Assembly (NCBI RefSeq): GCF_041260155.1
Contig: NC_091932.1
Span: 9,180,804 to 9,244,803, forward strand
Source: Ptychodera flava
Taxonomy: Eukaryota; Hemichordata; Enteropneusta; Ptychoderidae
Reading direction: 5' to 3'
Length of the DNA stretch: 64,000 nt
Under the pieces are notes generated by a model, which did no database searches, was not told the DNA's origin, and saw only the letters and a list, made by a program, of their open reading frames with translations. Positions within the stretch are counted from its first letter, which is position 1. Every line of letters starts with the position of its first letter. A program made the position numbers and the translations under genes. Shown here in pieces: positions 21,685 through 35,903 of the stretch.

Positions 21685-24681
21685 ATGATGTTCTCCATCA
21701 CAGAGGTTAAATCTTTGTTTGATCTGCATTTGGCAGAAAAGTTTGGGTATCATCTTAAAGATGAACAGTCTCAAATTATTACAAATGTGATGAGTCACAA
21801 AAATTCAATGGGCATACTCCCCACAGGATATGGAAAGAGTGACATGTATGTCATTCCTCCACTTTTACTAGATAAGGTCAATCCCTTGATTCACCATATT
21901 GCAATAGCAGTAAGTCCACTTAAAAGGTTAGTAATCGCCAAGTAAACACTTGTTCTCAGAAGGGGATCAAGTGTGCTTATACTATTAACCAAGAAGAATT
22001 AGACCAAGAAAATATAGATGGTAAGTACAAGGATAGTTGAACCAAGTGCATCTTAAGATATTTTATAAAACATCCCATTTTCATTTTCTATTTCACCCTT
22101 TCTATTCAATCAAAAGACAATTACTAAAACAAATTGTTTTTCATACATATTTTCATTTGTTCACCCTTTTTTTGCATTAAGAAAAAGTACTTCACAGCTT
22201 AGAAAACACCAAAAGTGAATAATTACCTAACATGGGATCATTTACATATACTTTTGTTCATATAATGTACTCTTTTGTTTGGCTATTAAAATATGAATGG
22301 ATTTATAAAAAAAAACAGGGTGGCCCACCCCTATAAATTCCCTCTCAGAGAACCTGTGAACTTTTTTCTAACCAGCATAAACTGTCATTCTAGGTCTTCA
22401 ACAGGGACAGTTTAGTATTGTCTTTTTGTCACCAGAGGCAATATGCAAATGGAGAAGTGGTCATTTCTGTTTGAAACAGATGCATATAAGAAGGGGTCTG
22501 CCTAATGGCAATTGATGAGGCACATGTGATGTATACATGGTTGTATTGATTTAAACATTTATAGTTGTATTTATTCACATTCTTGTTTTTAAACTCTATA
22601 AATATCTATTTTCATGTATTAATGGACAATTTTGACTCTGCGGATTATTTGTTAGCAGTCAACTAGTGTTCTTTCCAGAGCAATTACAGAGCAGTTGCCA
22701 CCGTTCAGTAACTTTTGGAAAACCAAAAACCTCATTTACATACAATTACCTATACTGTTATGCAAAGTTATTAAAGGGACAAGTCAATAGCTTTTGACAT
22801 TATCTTAGACATTTTCTTTTCCTGTGGGAAGTTATGTATGTTGTTTGGCATTGTAACACATACAGAACCACCAGACTTTCAGACTTTTACCTTGTTGATA
22901 TAACGTTAAAATTCTTGGATGACATAATTTAGGGGAGGCTACCAGAAATCATAACATTGGTATATTTACATACCCATATCAAAGCTTATTTAGAGCTCTA
23001 ATGAAAAATTAATAGCTCGTAGTGGGCTAAACAATATGAATGACTTCTCGCATGTAATTAGAATATTAAATAATAATAATAAAAAGACAGTGACTTTATC
23101 ACTTTTGTACAAAGACTCATCTTTTTACTGACAAACTTACGTAATTTCAATTTCAGGGGCAATACATTCAGACCCATCTACAAAGAAATAGGAGATGTAA
23201 GAAGTTTTTACACTAGAGCAAGTGTGCTTATCCTAACAGCAACATGTACTGAACCAATCAAGCATAACATTTTGAAAACAATGGGCCTTGCTGAAAGTGA
23301 CATTCAAGTTGTTGCAAAACATCCTGACAGGTAAATATATGTTTCTTCTGAATGAATCAGCCATTTTCTTAATAAAAGATTAATATTCAACTGACTGTAA
23401 GAGGATTAATATTTTTTTCACAGACCCAATATCTACATGACATTAAAAGCAGAATCAGGGATGGAATTTAGAGAAGAAATTGTGTGGTACACCAGGGAAC
23501 TCAAGGAAAATGGAAAGCAGGCAAGAAAATGCATCACTTATGTCAGGTAATAAAAGATTATAGCAATACCAGAAATAATTAAAATTTGGGAATTATACAT
23601 TCTTGCTGGCTTAAGAAGACTCACCTTTTTTCCAAAATTTTTACTCGTCATTATAGTTTTGACTGTTTTCTAGTAGTCTTTGGTATCTTTTTAACTGTAG
23701 TGTAGAGCAGTACAGCGCAAAGAGATATTTGTCGTGTTTCTTTTTTTTATAAATTAAATATTATTATTATTAGTAGTAGTAGTAGTAGTAATACAAGTTT
23801 AGGGGCTATAAGTCATGTATAGAAATCTAGTAATGGAATTTTGACGGCCAAATGGTAGCCATCAAGATCTCAGTGTGCTTATAAAATGGATGAAATATTT
23901 GAAATAACAAACATCAATAACCTTTATGTTGTAAGTTTGATGACTGTCTGTGTTCATGTTGTGCTGATTTTAAGAAAAATATAATTCTGATGGTCTAAAT
24001 GGTTGCCAAAGAAACCTGTGATTATAAAATAGATGTAATATTTGAAATGACAAACATCAGTCAGTTAGTCAATTCAAAATGAATTGTGTGTTTCGATTTA
24101 AGGAGCATTATCAAGCAGGAAAGCTATGGAAGTACCTCATGTGCAGCCTTGGTGAAAAGGCATATATCACCAATATCCAATCGGTTGAAAACAGAATGGT
24201 TGATCTATACCATGCCCAACTTGAGCCAGAAGACCAAAGACGAATTTTAACTGAATTTTCAAGCGTGAGTAGTAACATCAGATGCGTTGTTGCTACAATG
24301 CTTTCGGACTAGGTATTAATATACCAGACATTGAGATAATCGTACATTGGGGTCCCAGTAACAATATTTTACAATATTGGCAGGAAGTGGGGCGAGCGGC
24401 TAGGGGACCCGACAGGAAAGGTCAAGCACACTTGATGCATAAGAACTGATATTCATCAATGTGATGATGACATGCAAGCTCTATGTAATGGTTTTATTAA
24501 AGGTAAACTAGCTTGTCTGCGCATGGAAGTAATGAAAGCTTTAACTGTAACAGGCATGTGTCCAGACTATTTGAAAACACTTGCCGGCAAACCACCATGT
24601 GACAGGTGTTGTGTGAAATGTACCTGCAGATACTGTGAATGTTGCTCTCTATGCAAAGCATCATGTCCATGTCAGAAGTAA
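21685..24681 (+). pseudogene. RecQ-like DNA helicase with C-terminal cysteine cluster, frameshifted
   Basis: Exons 21685-22020, 22394-22539, 23157-23330, 23424-23546 and 24103-24681, with GT-AG borders and consistent phases (TG|G at 22539/23157). Motif I is GILPTGYGKS; motif II is MAIDEAHVMYTW; then TFRPIYKEIGDVRSF, LILTATCTE (motif III), KHPDRPNIY, and in the last exon IRCVVAT, GLGINIPDIEIIVHWG and YWQEVGRAARG (motifs V-VI). The tail has a cluster CDRCCVKCTCRYCECCSLC and CPC. RecQ enzymes unwind DNA 3'-5' using ATP. Frameshifts near 21925, 22450-22500 and 24295 break the frame; early stops follow. Located just inside the left end of the giant element and transcribed inward. Confidence 0.83.
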
Positions 24682-25488
24682 TAATTAAGACTACAACAAA
24701 ATTAGTTTCACACATGCTGATTTCATTGAGTCATTATATCAACAGTATGTACCACTCTCAACAGTCATCACAGGAAGAGCGCATAACCATACCATTTTGA
24801 CAGTCGCTCCATTCAGATAAAAAAGCTTCTCTGGTTTCTCTGGTTTTGCTAAAAATAACCTTGCTTAATTAAGGTAGTAGACTATGCATGTCAACAACAA
24901 TAGTGACCATTGTATTGCATGTAGAAATGTCAGAAAACACACATAGTTTTTTCATTTTCATGATTTTCACAAATGATTAATTGCAATATCCTTTATTAAA
25001 AACGTACAACAAACACAATGTCACCATGCTTCAGTGATTTTTTGATAGCACCATAAATGTATCTTTTCCATTGACAAAATATTAACATAAAAAGCACCGA
25101 CTCAGCATTTTGTTGGCTGTCAGCATTATAGCTGTATCCTTGTTACATGAGAAGTAACTTTATATGTGTTAGTTCAACTGAAAATACAATATGTAGAGAA
25201 TTCTTAGAAGCAAAAGGAAAGAACATTTAATTATCCCACACAGCCTTCATTTTAAAGGGGTAAATGTAATGCTCAAAGTAATAGGATGATAGGTGATTAA
25301 ACATAAATTATCTCAAAAAGTAGAAGGAAACCCCATTTTTCTGGTCATATCATTCTGGTTATAATTTCTAGAAAAATGACAATATTCTTAGTAATGGGTA
25401 GTCACTCACCTTAACATAATTTTATGATTTGGATCAAACATAGTCTGACATCATTGAAAGAATCACCGACATTGTACTTGCACTATTA
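24682..25488. other. AT-rich non-coding interval after the RecQ-like gene
   Basis: No ORF, repeat or element end recognised. Confidence 0.5.
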
Positions 25489-26464
25489 GGGACTGGTCAG
25501 TTTCTTCGGCCTGGGGGGGGGCGGTGGATTCATGGGGGGGGGGGGTCACCCTGTTTTTGACTTTGGTGATAGGGGGGTCACCATGTTTTTGAAATGCCCA
25601 ATAGGGGGGTCAGTGTGTTTTTGAATTTCGACACAGGCTCATCATTGCCTAAAATGCATCGTGTCAGCCACAAATTTCATCCAGTTGCATTTTTCGGCGC
25701 GCCCTTAGGGCGCGTAACTTTAATAATCAGACTTATTTTTCAGCACGCCCAACTTTAACATATCAGGCATACATATATCAGAGATATATGTATGTTCAAT
25801 ATTTTTCAGCGTGCTCTTCGAGCGCATTACTTTAATATATCAGACATTTTTCAGCACACCCTTCCTGTGCATTACTTTAATATACAAGACATATATATCA
25901 GAGATATCAGGATGTTTCATATTTTTCTCCGCGCCCTTCGGGCGCCATACTTTAATAAATGAGAGATATATGCCAGAGATATCTTGATGTTTGCTAAGTT
26001 AAAGTGTACTATTATGAAATCTGCATTTCATATGAAAAGCATGACAAATTCCTGATACTTTTCTGTTAGCTCTCTATGAGAATTCAGTATGAGAAAGCAA
26101 CATGCACAAATATCAATGTTACAAGAAAAGGTCATCTCAAACTCTGCACACATCAGATTTGGCTAAAATGCCTCTCTATTGTTCCTCAGGAGATTTAATT
26201 GGATGGCTGGCAAGTCTTAACACCCATCAAAGTTTTTGAATTACTGCTTTTTCCTGTTTGATATTAATGATTGACATCCATTTCTGTACAACAGTTCAGG
26301 ACATCTGGTTGAGCATAGAAAGTGTGAAATATATTCACAGCTCATTCAAAATGTACTGTATTCAAACTTTAAGTTGACACTTTGAAATTCCTATCTTACA
26401 ACTGACATGCCAACAATTTCATTAAAACACAGAATGACTTAAAATATAAATGTATGTAAAATAT

Positions 26465-26521
<57 letters not shown>

Positions 26522-26709
26522 CAGTATTATATTATTACATATTACAGTTGTTGCGTGCGGGGGGGTCACCCTGTTTTCAAAATTTGGAATGGGGGGTCAC
26601 CCTGTTTTCGAAATTTGGAATAGGGGGGGTCAGCCACTTTTTGACGTCGGCAAAATATAATCCACCACCGCCCCCCCCCCCCCCCAGGCCGAAGAAACTG
26701 ACCAGTCCC
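25489..26709. mobile_element. Harbinger-type MITE, 1.22 kb, TTA target duplication
   Basis: Ends GGGACTGGTCAGTTTCTTCG / CGAAGAAACTGACCAGTCCC, TTA at 25486-25488 and 26710-26712. It is the same family as 10478-10861 but with about 840 bp more interior, including GCGCCCTTCGGGCGC-type mini-repeats (25690-25960) and a (TA)n tract at about 26468-26518. Inserted within the giant element. Confidence 0.88.
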
Positions 26710-26712
26710 TTA

Positions 26713-27395
26713 TGACCTTTTATTGAATGAACATGTTTTGTATCTTGAATTTTCACCTCAAGCATAGGTCCTTGTTCAAATGAGCACAATGCAGAGAAAT
26801 GGTAATTCAGTATCAAAATTATTAGATATTGTTGCAATTTGGTCAATTTATTGTGCTCATTAAGTTCTTATGATTTCTGTTTGAACGATTGTGAAAAAAA
26901 GGTTGGTCATGAGGTTCAAAAGTAACATTGTCCTATGAAAAAAAAAAGTTGGATAAATCAGTATCCCCCACTTTTACACACAATTTTTTTTCTATTTTTT
27001 CTACAACTGTGGACATGTAATGCTAAACCTTTTCAAAATACATACCACACTTAAATCAACTGTAATGTCTTTCCAGCATTCAAACTGTATGTTTGAAATT
27101 GAAAAAAAGTCATGTAAAACAAAGAAAACTTAAGATTAATAGTCGTCTATCTGTAATAATCCCATATTCACTGAAAACAACTAATATTTTAAATAAAAAT
27201 GTAAGAAATTTTGCATGTAAACCTCAAGCTTGGTGCCTTCTTGTTACATAAACATGCACTCTCTTTACTGCACTTTGCAGTACTTATGGAATGGGAAAGC
27301 TATTTGTCATTTGCTTTGATTCAAATAATCCTACCTTGCTGTTTGACTGATTGTATGACCAATGACTGACAGTCTCTGTCTCTGTCTCTGTCACA

Positions 27396-27450
<55 letters not shown>

Positions 27451-27939
27451 GACTGCCTTCTGACTGTTTGCCTGTCTGCCTGCAAATAACTTTTGTGGAT
27501 CTCATTCTAAAAATATCCATTTGTTTGCCAAAAAGTGCAGAAAGGCTTCTAACTTAAATTAGACATTAAGTATGGCCCAATTGCCACAAAACTATTGATT
27601 TCAAAAAGTTATACCGGTATATCCCGAAAGTCTGAATTAAGTATGATTTTTCAAACCATGCAGAACAAACGCAACAACACAAACTGAACAATGAAAACAG
27701 CCATTGTACTATGCTTTTCAAATTGTCAATGTCATTACCAGTACTATGATTTCCAAATTAACATTAGTAACCTACAACGTTATCTGCACAGGGGGACTTG
27801 CAAGACATCAATGAGGAATCTGTGATGGTACAAATCACAACAAACCTAAGGATATTGAAAGTATTGGTGTCTGTCTGTCTGTCTGACTGACTGACTGACT
27901 GACTGACTACATGTCTACCCGTCTGTCATTGACTCTCTA
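26713..27939. repeat. Non-coding interval with (TC)n and (CTGT/GACT)n microsatellites
   Basis: (TC)n at about 27395-27446 and CTGT then GACT tetranucleotide runs at about 27869-27908. Otherwise AT-rich with no recognised gene; it follows the stop of the DUF6589 gene. Confidence 0.8.
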
Positions 27940-28169
27940 TTATGTGTCTTGAGGAAGACAGTCTCTCTCATTGTCTAAGTTCTCAGAATAGTACTCTAGC
28001 CTAGATTTGAGCTTGTGTGGATCTTTGACACCAACTCTGTGAACAAAACTGCCATACTGGCAGTGTTGTCTACCTATTATTTCATCAAATAAGTTGTCAT
28101 CCTTGTAGGTGGAAAAAACTTTGCAACGTCAGACTTGTATGATTCCTGAGTTGCTTTGGGTTTAGATAT

Positions 28170-28910
28170 GTATTTATCAACCACGTTCACACTGTATGCT
28201 TGGTCCATTCGCTGTCCCAGTGAACCCACCAGCTGGCTGCATCTTTCCACCTGCATATCAGAGTACTGGCCATGGCTGTGCTTTAGATTTTCTGTGCAGA
28301 AAAATTATTTTCATCGGAAATGAAATAATTGTCATACACAATTTTGAAATAATTGCAATACACAATTTTGCAGCTGGTGGCTTATGTCACTCGTGTTTCT
28401 CTGTTTCACAGGTATCACTGTAGGGCTATGTGCCTGCGCAGTTCAGGAGAGAAATACAAACATTTCCATCCATCAAAGTCAGATCATACCATTTAGATTT
28501 GTACAGGCCATTAAAAGGTGACGAAAACTATTGTGTATGTAAATTCTGACACCCTGACAGAAATACAATTACTAGATTTTGACAGTTAGATTTGTTGGTT
28601 GTCTCCTGAATTTAGTCAGACCAGCTAATTGGTTTAGTAGTTTTGATGTAAAAATGTAACTCAAGAGACACAACTTTACAGTGGTGGGACATTCAAGAAG
28701 GTAAACAATTTACCTCTCAAAGAAAGGAATTATTCTCTCCATAGGCTGAAACTGTCTGTCTATTGAAATAAAATAATTCTGATTTTTGTAGATTTTGCCA
28801 ATCTCATTATTGAAATCTAGGAGGCCAAAACTTATCGCATACTGACATCTTGAAATTGACAGTGTCTGGGTCACATGGCTCATTGAGCAAAATGTGACAG
28901 AAGATCACAA
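28170..28910. other. Intron between the last two recognised DUF6589 exons
   Basis: No exon, element or repeat recognised on either strand; one more small exon of the DUF6589 gene may be hidden here because the expected link between NNEFK and the last exon is short. Confidence 0.4.
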
Positions 28911-31900
28911 TACCTTTAAATTCATTATTGAGGAATTCATTGACAAGGTCAAGAGCAATATTGTGGCCAGCTCCACCATGGATATTAGCTGTTCGATTCC
29001 AAGTCATCTCGTGTGCTAACCTGGGGGACAACCATCCATTCACTCCTGAAAATGAAAAAAATGTCAACAAAAATTTTAAAATTGATGACAATGCATTACA
29101 TTTTTTATAAATTTAAGGGGGACACAGTTGCAGCATATTTGTAAGCCTTTTTTTCTGTGTTAATTTTATTTTTGGGGGGAGGGGGGTGTTGATGTTCACT
29201 GAATTAAAAAAGCTTGCTCCATATCATGTTCCTACTGTGTGTACGTGTAGCTGCGAATTTAATTGACAAATGAATTCAATCTCCAGTAATCATGCTCCAG
29301 TACAGATACAAAATCTGTATACAAGGCAGTATACTTGGCCAGTCATTGCAGCTTTTCAAAGATGAAAAATTATTTATCAAAAATCATAAAACTTACAGCC
29401 AGCCTTTAAGGAAAGCTTTATCTGATCTCAAACTTCAACAAAAACCTGGTAGATTTTTCTTATAAAATACATTAAACTAGAAATACAGCGTTACCTGAAT
29501 TTGTCCCTTTTGTCATAAATTTCAGCTGCAGTCTGGCCTTCAGAAGATTGAGTCAGAAAGCATGAAAATTCATACATGACTTTTGCCAGATTTCCCTGAC
29601 AATGAGTAATGATGTATATTTGCAATTGATCACAGTACCTGCTAGTAGCCGGGTCCAAGTATGAGATATTTTGTGTGGTGGTTCATCCAAAATCCAACAT
29701 ATTTAATCTCCAGTGAGACAGCATTGCTGGGCCATCGTTTTCCCTTTCTGCATACTCTAATGACATATGCAGCAAGCCTCTCCAAGCAAGGGCTTTGGAA
29801 TATTCAAGAACATGATCTCTAATTCTTTCATTTGGCTTTCTTGCAGACTGACAACTTAGGGAGCAGTACCATTCATCTGTAAATAATTATGTATTTGAAT
29901 GTAAATAAAAAACGTCATTTCTACAACTATATGCCCACTCTTGTGTTTTAATCCTTGCGATTTCAGTGTATTAAATATGATTCTTCATCTATGGCATCAG
30001 ACTGTTGTGCATCTGATTTGTCCCAATTAACAGCCCCATTGCTAAATCTTCATTACCTATAGCTGGTAACATTCATTTCTGCCAACATTGGAAGTGTACA
30101 TTCATGAGATGATGCTGAGTAACAATTGAGAGTGGATGTGTCCTCAAAATGAACACTGCTAGCTGTTTAAAATCTGTTTGAAGTCAAGTATCAATATTTA
30201 ACTCTTTCCTCAAGACTTTTGTTAAGACAAAGTAGAAGTAGTTGTAGCTTAAGGTTTGTTGCATAGAGCTATGACAGAAGCAGATCAAATAAGGTTACAC
30301 TACTGATGCAAAATATGTCCACTGTGATGTCACCAAGTACCTCATAAACAAACTCAGGGGTAATCTTAGTCCAAGAAAAGTTGTTTGAGAACATGACATA
30401 TTTTACATTTGAGATAGTATAATGCCATTGGAAGGTTTTGGTGTTCAGGACAAGAATATTTCACTGATACTTTTATGAAAATAGAGGAATTTTTCATTTA
30501 ATTTTGTTTTCAAAAATTATTGAGAATATAATTCATACAACTCTATAGTAAACACTCACCTGGAATTTCTGTCAATTGTTTGCATTCACAGTGAAATTTT
30601 ATGCCATACACACAATTATTAGCTGCAGAACATTCCACTAGTGGGGTGCCTGGTTTGTTTGTCTTACAACAAATGTTACATGCTGTTGGCAGTCTGGTGA
30701 ACACCACCATTCCTCATCTGGTATCATATCTGCTTCAATGTCCACACATACTATATGGTACCACCTTCCAAGGACACACTTATCACCGGCAGAACACTCT
30801 ATCCATGTGTAGCAATCAACACCTAGCAAAAGAAAAGAACAGTGTAATTATAGTTACAGATTTGGTAATAGGCCACTTTCATGACCCCTGTATGACCTTT
30901 ACATCCTGGCTTTTTTTGTTGGTATGCGTTTACCATTTTGAGTTCAAACTCTGGAACAGTTGACCCAAAAATTCAATTTATGCATTCACAATCATCCTAG
31001 AACAAAACATTAGATGTAATCAGTTACAAAAGGGAGAAACGCTAAATGTTATAGGATACCAATTCACCAAAAAGACCAGGATGTGAGTTCACTCAGGGTT
31101 AATGGCCTATTCAGGCATTTTCAACACCAATCCTAGCATAGATATGTATGGACTGTAATTGCAATCTATCATGACAGTACAACACACTCTATCTGGCATA
31201 GTACATACCTTCATCATGATCACGATACACAAATTCTCTGTCATCACTATCATCATCATTGTTTGCCTCAGTCACTTGCTGAATAGATGTCGTGTCAATT
31301 TCTGGCCACAAGAAGAATACCACTTTTTTGAAATATTCTTCATGTACTGCTTCCTTGCTGCTTTTCCATCATGGGCTGGTGAGTTCTCAGGAACACCATC
31401 CATAGTTTCCATTTGGAGAATTTTCATGGTCAGCAGGATGACAAGACTTTCAGTGCTGAAGTTAAGTAGATTGGTAACGTTGTTCACGTTGTCCATAACT
31501 CTTGCCTTCACTTGTTTGTATTTGAAAAGTGTTTTATATTGTACAGTGTGCCACTGCTACCAACACTTCTTGATGAATACAAGCAGTCCATTGTATCCTA
31601 TAAAACCCCCAAAAAATAAAACTGCTGTGAGTATAAGTGGGGTCTACTAAGGGTTTGTTTCCATGCAACTAAATTGATATCACTAAAAGAAGCATAAACA
31701 ACAAAGACAATTTTTGCTAATTTTAGTAGTGGACTATCAGTGATTGAAAAGCGTGAGCTCACAGGCGGAAGTGACATACACAAGGACATGCCATGAATTG
31801 TTCTGATGCAACTTCCAGTTTTCACCAAGTCTTTTCCAATTGTTTTACTACAGAAGGGTTGCGAAGTTTAAAACAGTTTTTCCCTATTACTCTTCCATTC

Positions 31901-32089
31901 TGATTTGCATTCATCTACTTAACAGCAAGCCATGTCAATTCAGCTGAACTTCTTGGCTTTGCTATAGCTGTCAATGTCACTATAGCATACGAGGGCTTAA
32001 TGTATTTAAGAGGCACTGTCTGTAAAAACCTGCAGAGCGCCTATATGAGGTGGCCAAGGGTAAATTTCAAAAACATATAAATTATATAC

Positions 32090-34715
32090 CAAAAGATAGG
32101 CCATGATCTAACTAAAGTACCAGTATAATAATTTTGTTGTGCTACCTTCTGTTACCATAGTAACAGCGTTTGAAAAATAAGACATTAATGGCGCAAATTT
32201 TACATCAAACGGTCAAAAACAACATTTCTATATAACAAATATACCAATATTTCACCAATCATTACTTGTCTTATCTAATTTTTCAATTGTACAAGTACAG
32301 TAAAATAGTTACGAGAATGGTCAAGCCAATTAAGACAATGGGTATAATTTAACCTTTGACCCCATCTTAGATTCGTGATAGCGCCCTCAAGTGGCCATGT
32401 TTTTCGGATTTGTGGAAATACAGAAAACTTCTCAAATTCAAACGTGTTTAACTCAAAAAGGAAGTGGGACCGTAAAAAGTTAATATAATATTTACATTAA
32501 CCCATGACCGATGTCTAATAATCCGATTAAAAACGTGCGGGCACTCATTGTTCTTTGCTTTAATTTTATTTTAAAATTGTGGAAAATTAGAAATATTTGC
32601 AAAGCCTTCCCGTTTGTTAAAAACTGTTTAGTGTTGTGAGAAAAACTAAATTGAATTGTGATATCTTGTATACTATGAAACATCATTTTCAGTTCTATCA
32701 AAAATATTAAAAATCATATTAATTTGGCAAGGTTTGTTGCCATGGCAACACTCCTAAAAATGGCGTTTTCTCGTCATTTTCAATTATTTTCACTGATTCT
32801 AGCACAATCCCGCGTGTCCCTGTCGGAATGGATGGTGCTCATATGTTATTATTCTTAAAATATGTACATTTTAGTTGTTAATTTTCTTTGTACTGCCTTT
32901 ATTTCTGTTTCCATTGATATCGATCAGACTAGTATAAATGATTGACATTGTTAATGTTTTTGTAAATTATTGCAATAATTATACAATTAGTTAAATTTTA
33001 TTATACCAATCACTCTGCATGCATAGTTGTTAACATAAATAAATGCATAGTTGTTAACATAAATAAATATTACACACGTCACAAAAGATAATTGTGTTAT
33101 TTATTCGATATGGCACTAAACCTCAGTTAAGGGCAAAGGTCAAAGGTCACTGTTAAACCAACAGAAATGCGGCCGTGCTTTTATTGAGGATCTATGGGGA
33201 AACCAGTATTTGGCGAACAGGAGTATTTTAGTGTTCACAAACATACAACCTTATGTCATGGAACACATACAATATTATAACACGTTTTGGAAGAATCCAA
33301 TGTGTATTAAGTCTTAAGGTATACTGCACCTCTGTTATTTTTGAATTTTGCGCATAGTTCTGCACAGTATATCACAGCTCATTTCCGGTATGCCAAAACA
33401 ACCCATTCTGTCGATGTTTTTGTACACATTTCTATCGCCACCATTTATCACTTGCAAATATGATTCAACCAGTCCAATTATGGGAGACTAAATCATATAA
33501 AGAAGTTATGGCAGCATTTTGAAGTGTTTTATCATAAAGACAGTGAGTGCATAGGAGCAGAATATGCCCTATGCTGTGTAATAACGCACTAACAGTGGAA
33601 CTTTTAGAGTAAGTTTTCATTTGAATAGTACCTTTTAATTTCGCTCTGTTGTTTATGATGCGGTTTATAATAAGACATTATTGTTTGTTATATACACCCA
33701 TGATATTCCCATACCATATCATCATTTGTTACCATGGCAACCGAACTAGTGGGCATCATTAAACGCTATAAAAACATTCATATAGTCTATATTTGACTTC
33801 TTCTACCTTAAAAATTTACGTTGTGACCCCCTAATTTTTAGCCTTATTTTCTTTCAAATATCCCCTATAATTTATTCTGAAAGTTTCAACAAAAGTTTAT
33901 TCCGACTAGAATGAGCTTCACGACATTTCCTGCATACCCCTGATAAAAAAAAAAAAAAAAATAAAAATGTACTTCCCAAATTGACAGTGCTAATACATCT
34001 ACGTGTGCGAGACAAAACTTAACAGAACTGTGTTAGGCCTACTTGGTTGCAAAGCACGGCCGCTAGTTTGTTTTGAGTAACAGTGTGTGGAGTATTTTTA
34101 AACTGAAAGCTATACAAAAACGCTGTTATAAAACTCTAAATTCGCATCGCTTATTTTGTACCTTGCCCTTATCACTCAAAGGAGCTCACATTTAAAAATT
34201 CGGCAAAATATAATGTTTTTCCATCTTTGATGGTTGGTGAACAAAAACTCAGAGAAAAATATACAGGATATTTATGAAAATTAAGTATTTCGATACTCAT
34301 GGATTTTATTTTGAGTATTAGTTCTCTAGTACTCACCACTACCAAACAGAACATGTACAACCCAGGCGAATCTTATTTGCATCACCATATCAACGCCAAT
34401 CGTTCGATCACACGTTTTCTTTGATACTCGCACACCGTGCAGGCAGCGTGCGAAATTAACGCTGGTCCGAGACCAACAGAATCCCCGACGGACCAGGCAA
34501 AATTCACATAATAATTTTGAAAATCGAATTTGTTTGGCTATGTATCCAACTATTTGTCGGTCCGATCCCCGCTTGCATGAGTGTTTTTCCTAGTTTTGCT
34601 ACTGCAGTACGTAACGAATTACAAAATCTTCGAACAGAGAACGACAGCCGCGACAGCTAAAACTTTTTAAAATAACGTACGCAATTGGCCAATTTCACGG
34701 GCAGGCTATTATTTT
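32090..34715. other. Non-coding left part of the TTAA element
   Basis: AT-rich with no supported ORF. It contains a 25-bp tandem duplication at about 33018-33067 (CATAGTTGTTAACATAAATA) and an A-run near 33943. Confidence 0.5.
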
Positions 34716-34813
34716 GTATGGAACGCCGTAGCTATCATAAATGCATTTTCTTTCCATTTTCAGAACTTATTTCGCATTTTTAGAACATGTTAGGCATTAC
34801 TCTCACGTCACTC

Positions 34814-35260
34814 TGCATTGAGATTATCATTTTAGGCATTTGCAATAACATTACTGACATTCAACTGATCGTGTTAGGCATTTCAAACAATGTTATAGGC
34901 ATTGAAATTATCATTTTAGGCATTTGCAATAACATTACTGACATTCAACTGATCGTGTAAGGCATTTCAAACAATGTTATAGGCATTGAAATTATCATTT
35001 TAGGCATTTGCAATAACATTACTGACATTCAACTGATCGTGTAAGGCATTTCAAACAATGTTATAGGCATTGAAATTATCATTTTAGGCATTTGCAATAA
35101 CATTACTGACATTCAACTGATCGTGTAAGGCATTTCAAACAATGTTATAGGCATTGAAATTATCATTTAGGCATTCGCAATAACATTACTGACATTTAAA
35201 TGATCGTGTTAGGCATTTCAAACAATGTTATAGACAATTAAGGTGATTGTTGAAGGCACT
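34814..35260. repeat. 84-bp tandem repeat, ~5 copies
   Basis: TTATAGGCATTGAAATTATC recurs near 34890, 34975, 35060 and 35143. Neighbouring copies are nearly identical, pointing to recent amplification. Confidence 0.92.
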
Positions 35261-35489
35261 CGATTGTTCACTTTCGGCATTTGCAATACTGTTATAGTAC
35301 TGTGCGGGCGCTGTTCTGTTATTTTAGATTGACCAACTCATTACCATGTCGATAGTAGGCTTGCACAATACAGTCAAAGTCATTCAGCTCATCGTCTTAG
35401 GCATTTTCATCATTGTAGAGCCCATTTGTGAGGGCGCTGTTCTCAACTCCGAGTCTGCGCAATAGGTCCGAATCACAGAGCACTCCCTA

Positions 35490-35605
35490 GTCTCGGTTAC
35501 CCAGACTCCTCTGCGCTACCGGCGAGACTAGTCTCGGTTACCCAGACTCCTCTGCGCTACCGGCGAGAAGCGGCAGAGGGTCTGGGTAACCGAGACTAAG
35601 CACTC
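35490..35605. repeat. Hairpin with duplicated left arm
   Basis: TAGTCTCGGTTACCCAGACT occurs twice (about 35490 and 35529) each followed by CCTCTGCGCTACCGGCGAGA; the complement GGTCTGGGTAACCGAGACTA is at about 35579-35599. Looks like a short hairpin MITE with one arm tandemly duplicated. Confidence 0.85.
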
Positions 35606-35699
35606 CCGCGAATTCCGCGCACTTTTAACCCACTTTTACTGCTATCGTCTCCAACGGGCATTCGCATGATATTGTACGCTTGAGCTCAAACTTTTCGCC

Positions 35700-35903
35700 A
35701 TGGCCATGAAACGAATCCTCGAACAAATGTCTCTCAGTACTTTGGCTTCGAATTTTGAAGCTGAGCGAATCGATCCAACGCTTGTTCCATCTATGAGTGA
35801 GGGCCAACTCATGCGACTGGGAGTTGGCACAATGGGTCTCCAGCTATGCCAGGCGCATATTCAAGCAGAAACACAGGAAAGTGAAGGTGACGCCGCCGTG
35901 TAA
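35700..35903 (+). CDS. Small ORF, SAM-domain-like, 67 codons
   Basis: Short protein with the spacing of a SAM domain (ILEQMSLSTLASNFEAERID, then MSEGQLMRLGVGTMGLQLC). SAM domains mediate protein-protein contacts. It lies in the centre of the foldback element without a recognisable partner exon, so it may be an exon remnant; expression unknown. Confidence 0.4.
   Translation: MAMKRILEQMSLSTLASNFEAERIDPTLVPSMSEGQLMRLGVGTMGLQLCQAHIQAETQESEGDAAV

Noticed and set aside
31159..31650. Plus-strand 163-codon ORF
   Set aside because: Antisense to a recognisable DUF6589 exon.
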